Of a DNA stretch of 7,065 bases, positions 1 to 5,419 are shown piece after piece. The DNA is taken from contig CABUZF010000056.1 of NCBI GenBank assembly GCA_902495985.1, positions 1 through 7,065 on the forward strand, read 5' to 3'. Position numbers and translations under genes: made by a program. The notes beneath the pieces were generated by a model that was not told where the DNA came from, did no database searches, and worked only from the letters and a program-made list of their open reading frames with translations. This DNA is from an uncultured Collinsella sp. (GTDB taxonomy: Bacteria > Actinomycetota > Coriobacteriia > Coriobacteriales > Coriobacteriaceae). Within the stretch, counting starts at the first letter, position 1. Each line of letters opens with the position of its first letter.

Positions 1-266
1 AAGACGTCCTCGCGCTGGATGGACACGTTGACGCCCGAAAGCTCGCCGGCCTCGGCCAGCGCCTTCTGCAGCTCGGCGAAGTCGAGCTTGGACTCGGCGG
101 TATCGGCCAGCATGGTCATGGTGAAGATGTCCTCGATAATGGACTGCGTGATGTCGCGGATGTCGACGTTGGCCTCGCCTAGGACACGGGTGACGCCGGC
201 GACGATGCCGGGGCGGTTCTTGCCAAGGACGGTGATGACGATACGGGAGGACGAGATCTCGGCCAT
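1..266 (-). CDS. ACT-domain protein (UPF0237-like), 3' end cut by window
   Basis: The 88 visible residues begin MAEISSSRIVITVLGKNRPG and form a single ACT domain. The ligand-binding turn G-K-N-R-P-G-I-V (residues 15-22) follows the first beta strand, and the rest fits the beta-alpha-beta-beta-alpha-beta fold, ending near VNVSIQREDV. Stand-alone ACT proteins of this family are about 90 residues, so only a few codons are missing beyond the left edge. ACT domains bind small ligands, often amino acids, and act in regulation; the ligand here is not known. The ATG at 264-266 is chosen because an AAAGGG-type ribosome-binding site lies just upstream (around 272-279). In related genomes this gene often precedes a DUF711/PFL-family gene, which would lie to the left of the window. 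It looks like a core gene unrelated to the integrase and transporter region. The family call is confident; the role is not. Confidence 0.88.
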   Translation of the reverse strand, partial: MAEISSSRIVITVLGKNRPGIVAGVTRVLGEANVDIRDITQSIIEDIFTMTMLADTAESKLDFAELQKALAEAGELSGVNVSIQREDV

Positions 267-313
267 GGGAAACCCTTTCGCGTGATTGCGGCGCGCGCGG
301 GGCGCTCCGCTAC

Positions 314-336
314 GGTACAGTGTTCATCATTGTACC
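314..336. promoter_or_regulatory. Inverted repeat, possible operator/promoter of the ACT gene
   Basis: GGTACAGTG (314-322) and CATTGTACC (328-336) form 9-bp arms with one mismatch around a 5-base centre. On the minus strand the right arm contains TACAAT, a good match to a sigma70 -10 box, about 60 bases upstream of the ACT-domain start codon. No convincing -35 box is visible at the matching distance, so the promoter reading is tentative. The symmetry would suit a dimeric repressor site. Confidence 0.35.
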
Positions 337-662
337 TGTCTGGCGCAAAAAAGGCGCGCTCGCTGCGGCGTTACATGCCTGCAACATGAGCGTAAGGGGG
401 AAGGCCGTACGGGGAAGAGCCGTCTGGCGCGTGTCCGGCTCGTGTTGGGTTGATTTCCGATCTCAGCCGAACACATTGAGCGGACAGGCCGTTCCCGCAG
501 TCAGCCGAACGCCTCCGACGGCTGATTCCGAACTGGAAGCGGAGGGCATCCCCGCCCTTCGGTAGGGGATACCGCTCCGCGGCGCATGCCGCGGGCGGCG
601 CCCCTATCGGACCACCGTGACCTCAGTTGGGATGGGCCCAGCACTGCCGCGTACTCGGTGAG
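337..662. other. Gene-free stretch with short repeats
   Basis: No ORF here looks like a real gene. The stretch contains two direct copies of TCAGCCGAAC (463-472 and 501-510), with an inverted CGGCTGA at 519-525 that could pair with the second copy. A GGCGC-A6-GGCGC direct repeat lies near 343-358, and a strong hairpin is listed separately. It sits between a core gene and an integrase remnant, which is where the boundary of an integrated element might be expected. No clear attachment-site core can be recognised from one copy. Confidence 0.4.
539..580. repeat. Long imperfect hairpin downstream of the integrase remnant
   Basis: GCGGAGGGCATCCCC (539-553) pairs with GGGGATACCGCTCCGC (565-580), with one bulged G (574) and one C-A mismatch. 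This gives about 14 base pairs around an 11-base loop containing C-TTCG-G. A second, shorter GCGGC/GCCGC hairpin (579-592, GCAT loop) adjoins it. Neither strand has a T-run after the stem, so it is not a standard intrinsic terminator. It could be an intergenic repeat, a recombination-site arm or a weak terminator of the minus-strand genes. Confidence 0.45.
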
Positions 663-1388
663 CTAGAGCCAACTGTTCGTCTTCACGTCGCGTATGGCGA
701 TATTTCGGTCGTCCGGCTCGGTGATGCCGTAGCCGAACGCCTGGAGCGTCTCGATGGACTCCTGGATCCTCTGTTGGAACATGGGACCCGGATCGACCCT
801 CGGCCCGAGGTGCCCGCGCCAAAGGCACGGCGTGGCGCGCAGCATGTTATGGATTTTGGAGATGGGCTCGATGTCGGCGTAGACGTTGAGCGTCGCCATG
901 GCGTCCTTGTGGCCGAGGATCGATTGGAGCGCCTTGATATCGCCGCCTTGGCGGATCCACTGCGTTGCGAACGTGTGGCGAAGGCCGTGGAACGTGATCA
1001 GCTCGTCGTTGGTGCCCATGAGGCCGTTGGTCTCCGAGAACGTCTTGAACGCCCTGCGGATATAGCTTGTCGTCGCGAAGGTCGCGCCCGGCTCCGACAG
1101 GATGTAGCAGTCCCCGATCTCGACCGCCCCGGTAAGGCCGCGCAAGCGCAGCTTTCCGCAGTCGATCTCGTGGGTCTCCTTCAGGAAGGGGAGTAGGCCG
1201 ACCGGGTCGATGGGGATACCCCTGGCGTCATGGGTCTTGGTGTCCTTGATGAACGAACCCATTCCCTTCGCGTACGCCACCGAGTGTCTGATCGAGATCA
1301 GGCCCGTCTCGAAATCCACATCGCACCACCGAAGGCCGCAGACCTCGCCGATTCGCATCCCCGTGTGCAGGGCGAGTACGACCGCCCT
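663..1388 (-). pseudogene. Tyrosine recombinase (phage-type integrase), 5'-truncated remnant
   Basis: The reading frame runs from just after a TAG codon (1389-1391) to a TAG stop at 663-665. It starts with RAVVLALHTGMRIGE, the classical beginning of the tyrosine-recombinase catalytic domain. Counting from the only usable ATG (1356-1358), the catalytic set is complete: R2 (GMRIGE), K41 (DTKT), H124-x-x-R127 (HGLRH), H150 (LGHKD) and nucleophile Y160 (LNVYAD), followed by a tail of about 70 residues. The N-terminal SAM-like core-binding domain and arm-binding domain, normally well over 100 residues, are missing. Starting at that ATG would place the first catalytic Arg at residue 2 and cut off the first helix, so an active protein is unlikely. 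The remnant probably marks a decayed prophage or integrative element, with the breakpoint at the end of the neighbouring XRE gene. Family call is certain; pseudogene status is likely. Confidence 0.85.
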
Positions 1389-1640
1389 CTAATCCTCGGC
1401 GGACCAATCGAGTCCGAACTCCTTTCGGGCATCCTCTTCGCTCATGACTTCGAGAAGGTCTCCGGGTTGGCAACGAAGGGCGAGGCATAGCTGCTCGAGT
1501 GTGTTGAAGCGAATGCCGCGAATATGCCCTTTTTTAATACGGGACAGGTTCACGGGCGTGGTTCCAATCCTTTCGGCAAGTTCGTTCGAGGAAATCTTTC
1601 GCTCGGCCATGATCTTGTCGAGGCGAACAATTACGGGCAT
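1389..1640 (-). CDS. XRE/Cro-type helix-turn-helix regulator (YozG-like, HTH_26)
   Basis: This 83-residue protein starts MPVIVRLDKIMAERKIS. The helix-turn-helix spans about residues 16-38 (ISSNELAERIG, then NLSRIKKG), followed by the family hallmarks RFNTLEQLC (44-52) and CQPGDLLE (57-64). These match the small DNA-binding proteins of the YozG type, which are typically 65-85 residues and are encoded beside DUF2975 membrane proteins. The start codon lies 9 bases after the DUF2975 stop, and an AGGA ribosome-binding site overlaps that stop codon, so the two genes are co-transcribed and probably translationally coupled. A likely target is the promoter of its own operon and perhaps the divergent transporter. 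The stop codon is followed in the same frame by the integrase remnant, so the last residues (after about DLLEVMSEEDA) could have been altered by the recombination event. Confidence 0.88.
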   Translation of the reverse strand: MPVIVRLDKIMAERKISSNELAERIGTTPVNLSRIKKGHIRGIRFNTLEQLCLALRCQPGDLLEVMSEEDARKEFGLDWSAED

Positions 1641-1649
1641 GGCGTTTCC

Positions 1650-2162
1650 TTACGCAATCTCGTCGGAGTCGAGGTACAGCTCTCGGGCGTACAAGAAGAG
1701 CTGGGAAAGCATGAACAGGACGATGCCGAGAACCAGAGAGGTCCAATCGAATGATGAAGCGATCTCTTGGGCGCCGACGGCCCCCTCGCCGCCAAACATC
1801 GAAACGGAGGTTTTGAGTGAGCCGGCGTAGAGGCTGGTGGCAGCTTGAACAACGAAGAGAATGCCGAGCACCTTCAAGCATGTCGCAGACCCTTTCTTGA
1901 AGGGGTCTCCGCTCTTGATCGTCCACACGAGAACGGCGCTGAGGATGGTCGTAGCGATACCGATGACGGCAGGGACCAATGTCGAGATCGCAAGGGCTGG
2001 ATACGCGGGGGAGTCTGCAATTACAGGGTTGTCGAGCACTTCGATTGCTGGCTTTAAGGAGAACGCCACTTGTGCGATGGCGGTGGCGCAAAGGGTCGCA
2101 GAGGCTATCGCACATGCGATGCGGAAGGAATGAAGCCGGGGAGTGCGATTGTCGGAACTCAT
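1650..2162 (-). CDS. DUF2975-family membrane protein
   Basis: This 170-residue protein has four predicted membrane helices, at about residues 13-36, 56-80, 94-113 and 142-158. The cytoplasmic segment after helix 2 carries the DUF2975 signature G-D-P-F (85-88) followed by a K-rich loop and LKVLG. The C-terminus ARELYLDSDEIA resembles the family's usual acidic end. DUF2975 proteins are found next to a YozG-like XRE regulator in many Gram-positive bacteria, as here; their biochemical role is not established, but a membrane partner that controls the regulator is a reasonable idea. The ATG at 2160-2162 is supported by a strong CGGAGG site five bases upstream (2168-2173). It is the first gene of a two-gene minus-strand operon and is divergent from the ABC transporter. 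A candidate promoter lies at 2206-2234. Confidence 0.85.
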   Translation of the reverse strand: MSSDNRTPRLHSFRIACAIASATLCATAIAQVAFSLKPAIEVLDNPVIADSPAYPALAISTLVPAVIGIATTILSAVLVWTIKSGDPFKKGSATCLKVLGILFVVQAATSLYAGSLKTSVSMFGGEGAVGAQEIASSFDWTSLVLGIVLFMLSQLFLYARELYLDSDEIA

Positions 2163-2199
2163 AATAACCTCCGAAGAATTTAAAAAACTCAGGTTACTT

Positions 2200-2234
2200 T
2201 TTAACAGTTTATGTTAAATTGACTTTGCCGACAA
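2200..2234 (-). promoter_or_regulatory. Candidate promoter with perfect palindromic operator between divergent operons
   Basis: TTTAACA (2200-2206) and TGTTAAA (2212-2218) form a perfect 7-bp inverted repeat around GTTTA. On the minus strand, TTGTCG (2229-2234) and TAAACT (2206-2211) are separated by exactly 17 bases and each match the sigma70 consensus at four of six positions. The palindrome therefore lies directly over the -10 box of a promoter that would drive the DUF2975-XRE operon, starting near 2200. The same site is about 80-100 bases upstream of the transporter start on the other strand. The repeat is seen directly; promoter and operator functions are inferred. Confidence 0.5.
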
Positions 2235-2297
2235 GTAATAAGGGACGAGCATTTTGTTCGGCCCCTCTGTTCCGACTGGATGAGGTTAAGGTTGGCG

Positions 2298-4520
2298 ATG
2301 AATATGCTCAAAATCTCGAAGGCGATCTTTAGGTCGCTTCTCTCCTCCAGGTCGCTCTGTGTTGTCGTTGTTGCGTTGATGGTTCTTTGTGCTCTGCCCG
2401 TCTTCAGGAGCGCGGCTGGCATCGACGGACGGGTCGAATACCTCGAGTCGGGAATAACCCGTGTTGAGCAGGAATTGTCAGCATCCTATGCGGATGCGCT
2501 TGTGAATGCGGGGGAGGACGGTGTCTATACCTCTTCATCAAGCATGCCCGCGCTTCTGTACCCTCTTGCCGCGGGACGTCTTATCTTGGCACCGCTCTCT
2601 CCCCTACTTCCGTTTCTGCAGATATCGGATGGAGAGTACACCTATTATGACGGATCGAAGGAGTACTTGCTATGGGTCGCAACGGCCGTTGCCGTCTCGT
2701 TCCTTGCCGCGCGTCTTAACAAACGTGAAAAGCTCATCATCCAGGCACCGATGGGCGAGCTGGGTAGACTTGTTGCATCGAGCGTATGGGCGAGTGTTTT
2801 TGCAATGCTTGCCGTCCTCGCCATCAATCTTCCAGGGATAATCGCCGCGCTTGTGAAGAATGGCCCGGGCTCGCCGTTCTATCCGATAGGCTACATTCAA
2901 TATGCGACTCCGGTTATCAAACCGGCTTGGCTGGTGTTCGCGCAGACGGCCATCTTGCAATTCTTGGTGGCAGCGTTCATCTCGCTTGTCGTTCACCTTG
3001 CCGTGAAGATTGCCAATAACCCTACGCTTGGAATCGTGTTCGTATGTGCCCTGATGGGGGTGACGATGGTTCCCGGGTATTACGGAAGATCCATCGCTTT
3101 ACGTGAGTTCGCCCTGTTGAATCCCCTTACGTATGCGAACACTGAGTTGACCGTCGGCGCCTATAGCCCGTACCCGACAACGCAGATAGTGAATCTGCCT
3201 GGACTTTGCTTCGAGCGTGGCGCGATTGCCCTCGTATGCGCAATCGGGATCGAGGTGCTAGCAATTAGCCTGCTTTGCGTTGCTGGAAAGAGCGGCGGCG
3301 CGTGCCCGATATCCCCGATTTGTCTTGAGAGAGGTTCCTTCACTGCATCGAGAACGGCAACTCGTTCGAGCGCTTGTGCCTCCGCCGTTGCATACGTAAG
3401 AACGATGGGGAAACTGCTCCTGCGTTCTCCTGCCCTCGCCGTATGCGCGATTGCAATGTCGACGACGATGCTGGCCCCGGCTCTGGTCGAGATGTTTCCT
3501 GACGCTGATAACGTTTCCGCTGTTCGGTATAGGGATGGGGAGCTCCGTTCAATAGATCGGTATCTAGAGCAGAACGCTGCGAATATGGACGTCGAGGGCA
3601 AAGCGGCCCTGGAAGACATGCGGGATGCTCTTTCGGGTTTCGTGTACGCGCCTATGCCTGCGGAGGGGTTTCGAAGCCTTGCGACGTACGAGCGCGCTCG
3701 AGGTGAGCTGGGCGCGGCAGATGCGACTCTCCTGCAATCGATCGGAATCGAGCCGGAGACTCCTTCTCGTGCGGAGGCGCGCGCCCTTCTGCTTGAGTCG
3801 ATCGCGAGCTTGCCGGACCCCAAGGTTTACGAGTTAAGTACGAAGATGCCCCCATTAATCCTCCTTTCGTATCTCCAGGCAGCGCTTCCCTCCTTATTTT
3901 TGCTGTTGCCCGTGGTTGTCACATCGCTCGCGTGCACCCACCTGCAGTGTCGTTCCCTTCTGGTTCTCCAGATCCCCGCAACAGCGCATGTGCGTTTTCT
4001 GACGGCTGTTGCGCTGGCTCTCCTGCTTGGCTTGGTGCTGCTTTTGGTGTCGATGGTTCCCGCTGTCGTTGTGTCCGTGATTAAGAACGGTGCGGGTGGA
4101 TCGGAGTATCCCGTCGCTCTCATTCGGGCGGGAGCTTCGACAACGTCCATGGTGGGGGTGGCGGTGTTGCGCAGTATTCCGTTGCTGGTCATGGCATACG
4201 GCGTGATTTCCGTCGTCGCTGCGTTGACAGCAGCGATTAGCCGCAACCCCGTTGTCACCGGAATGGTTTGCGCGGTTCTCTTGGTGTTGGGTTCGTTGAG
4301 CGCTCATGTTGAAAGCGTGGGCATGGGCGTCGCGCTGCTGGCTCCATTCGCCTCGTTTGATCCCGCTTCCCAGGTGGGGACGATTGGGTTCCTTGGGCGA
4401 GGGACGAACGCGATGCCTTTTGGAGAGGTCGTCGGCGCATCGGGCGCTCTGCTGGTGGTCTTGGGCGCCGTATCTCCGTTGATGGTGCGCCTGAGTGTTC
4501 CAAAGATCGAAAGGGGATGA
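2298..4520 (+). CDS. ABC-2-type transporter permease with two fused modules
   Basis: This 740-residue membrane protein consists of two related halves. Each half has a short basic N-terminus, a first helix (about 20-36 and 377-395) and a large extracytoplasmic segment (about 37-120 and 396-518). A cluster of about five further helices follows. Both halves carry the motif N-G-x-G-x3-Y-P after a helix ending in a Pro-rich stretch (NGPGSPFYP, 188-196; NGAGGSEYP, 597-605). An N-P pair precedes the fifth helix (NNPTLG, RNPVVT), and a leucine/proline segment follows (ALLNPLTYANTE, ALLAPFASFDPA). Fusing the halves gives a complete permease dimer in one chain. The partner is the ATPase gene that overlaps or abuts its 3' end. 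The ATG at 2298 is preferred because AAGG lies six bases upstream; an in-frame ATG at 2280 lacks any such site. The substrate is unknown; peptide or drug export or immunity is possible. Confidence 0.8.
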   Translation: MNMLKISKAIFRSLLSSRSLCVVVVALMVLCALPVFRSAAGIDGRVEYLESGITRVEQELSASYADALVNAGEDGVYTSSSSMPALLYPLAAGRLILAPLSPLLPFLQISDGEYTYYDGSKEYLLWVATAVAVSFLAARLNKREKLIIQAPMGELGRLVASSVWASVFAMLAVLAINLPGIIAALVKNGPGSPFYPIGYIQYATPVIKPAWLVFAQTAILQFLVAAFISLVVHLAVKIANNPTLGIVFVCALMGVTMVPGYYGRSIALREFALLNPLTYANTELTVGAYSPYPTTQIVNLPGLCFERGAIALVCAIGIEVLAISLLCVAGKSGGACPISPICLERGSFTASRTATRSSACASAVAYVRTMGKLLLRSPALAVCAIAMSTTMLAPALVEMFPDADNVSAVRYRDGELRSIDRYLEQNAANMDVEGKAALEDMRDALSGFVYAPMPAEGFRSLATYERARGELGAADATLLQSIGIEPETPSRAEARALLLESIASLPDPKVYELSTKMPPLILLSYLQAALPSLFLLLPVVVTSLACTHLQCRSLLVLQIPATAHVRFLTAVALALLLGLVLLLVSMVPAVVVSVIKNGAGGSEYPVALIRAGASTTSMVGVAVLRSIPLLVMAYGVISVVAALTAAISRNPVVTGMVCAVLLVLGSLSAHVESVGMGVALLAPFASFDPASQVGTIGFLGRGTNAMPFGEVVGASGALLVVLGAVSPLMVRLSVPKIERG

Positions 4521-4525
4521 TCTCG

Positions 4526-5266
4526 ATGATTGACCTTCAAACGCTGACGATCTCTTATGGAAAGAAGGTGCTCGTAGATTCGGTGAACGCTGAGTTTGCC
4601 CCGGGTACGGTCTACGGTCTCGTCGCTCCGAACGGGCATGGAAAGACGACGTTGCTGCGTGCGATGGCAGGTTTGCCGGGTCCTCGCGTGGACGGGAGCA
4701 TCGTTCTGGATGAGGTGCAGGGTACGGGTGCGAGAGAGGTCCGTTCTATGATCTTCTATGCACCTGGTGAGGGGACGCTGCTGTATCCCGGATTGCGTGC
4801 GGAAGATCACCTCAAGATGGTTTGCGATATGTGGCCGCATGCTCGCGATATCGAAGAGATAGTGGAACAAACGCAGATAGGCGAGTTCGCGAAGATGAGG
4901 ATCCGCACTCTGAGCCAGGGCATGAAGCAGCAGCTTACCCTGGCGATTGCGTATGCGACGGGCGCGCGGTACCTTCTATTAGATGAGCCCATGAACGCGC
5001 TCGACCCCAGCAGGGTGGACTTGCATTCCGAGATTCTCAGGAAGCTGGCCGATTCTGGTACGTGCATCATCATGTCATCCCACATCTTGGATTCGGTCGA
5101 TAGGCTGTGCGATGAGATTCTGTTTTTGAAGGATGGGAGGCTCATTAGAAGCATTCCGCAAGATGATGCTGCGCCGAAGTCTCCTGGATCCCATTTCGCA
5201 AAGCCTGCCGGACGCGCCGAGGGTGCGCTAAGCACGTATCGGCGACTCTACGAAAAGGGCGGGTAG
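4526..5266 (+). CDS. ABC transporter ATP-binding protein
   Basis: This 246-residue nucleotide-binding subunit would energise the preceding permease at the inner face of the membrane. Visible motifs are Walker A APNGHGKTT (34-42, Lys40), signature LSQGMKQQ (129-136), Walker B LLLDEP (150-155, Glu154), D-loop ALDP (158-161) and the switch His186 (SSHILD). The segment where the Q-loop glutamine should lie reads Y78-A-P-G-E-G-T-L-L-Y-P with no Gln, possibly with Glu82 in its place. The C-terminal 40 residues after KDGRLI are a short variable tail. The ATG at 4526 is preferred because AGGGG (4512-4516) is nine bases upstream; an ATG at 4517 overlaps the permease stop codon but directly abuts that site. 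In either case translation is coupled to the permease. All catalytic residues are present, so it should hydrolyse ATP. Confidence 0.9.
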   Translation: MIDLQTLTISYGKKVLVDSVNAEFAPGTVYGLVAPNGHGKTTLLRAMAGLPGPRVDGSIVLDEVQGTGAREVRSMIFYAPGEGTLLYPGLRAEDHLKMVCDMWPHARDIEEIVEQTQIGEFAKMRIRTLSQGMKQQLTLAIAYATGARYLLLDEPMNALDPSRVDLHSEILRKLADSGTCIIMSSHILDSVDRLCDEILFLKDGRLIRSIPQDDAAPKSPGSHFAKPAGRAEGALSTYRRLYEKGG

Positions 5267-5268
5267 AA

Positions 5269-5400
5269 ATGCAAGTTAAAAATCTATGTGGCCAATGTGA
5301 TACCGTTGAACTCGCATATCGATACCGCTCAGCCATTCGCCTCGCCCCCGTCGCACGCATCTTCATTCGGTCTGTCATTATTAATCTAACGATGATTTGA
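5269..5400 (+). CDS. Possible small peptide (43 residues) with a CxxC motif
   Basis: An ATG two bases after the ATPase stop codon opens a 43-codon frame ending in TGA at 5398-5400. The product starts MQVKNLCGQCDTVELAYRYR, has Cys7-x-x-Cys10, a basic middle and a hydrophobic end (IFIRSVIINLTMI). AAAGGG (about 5254-5259), nine bases upstream within the ATPase gene, could serve as ribosome-binding site. The frame almost fills the gap between the two transporter genes. I do not recognise a family. It could be a small transporter-associated protein, a peptide substrate, a degraded remnant, or a chance frame. A transported precursor peptide would be an attractive reading, but nothing in the sequence proves translation. 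Confidence 0.3.
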   Translation: MQVKNLCGQCDTVELAYRYRSAIRLAPVARIFIRSVIINLTMI

Positions 5401-5419
5401 GAAATGTAGGTGCTTCTAA

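Noticed and set aside
539..592. Rho-independent terminator
   Set aside because: The stem is strong but no T-run follows on either strand.
627..1196. Plus-strand open frame of 189 codons opposite the integrase remnant
   Set aside because: It is the antisense shadow of a clear tyrosine-recombinase frame; its Arg/Leu/Val-rich product has no recognisable motif.
1534..2115. Minus-strand frame of 193 codons overlapping DUF2975 and XRE
   Set aside because: It is in another frame of the same strand, with an Arg/His/Cys-rich product typical of out-of-frame GC-rich DNA, while the DUF2975 and XRE frames match known families.
2219..2241. TTGACT and TAATAA as a plus-strand promoter for the transporter
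   Set aside because: The two boxes are only 11 bases apart, too close for sigma70; no better -10 is found at 16-18 bases, so no plus-strand promoter is called.
2280..2297. Start of the permease at ATG 2280
   Set aside because: No ribosome-binding site precedes it, whereas AAGG is well placed for ATG 2298; it remains possible.
3161..3823. Minus-strand frame of 220 codons within the permease
   Set aside because: Antisense shadow; Ser/Arg/Ala-rich, no motifs, fully inside a membrane protein gene with consistent helices.
4304..4870. Minus-strand frame of 188 codons across the permease-ATPase junction
   Set aside because: Antisense to two genes with clear family motifs; no domain and no plausible ribosome-binding site seen.
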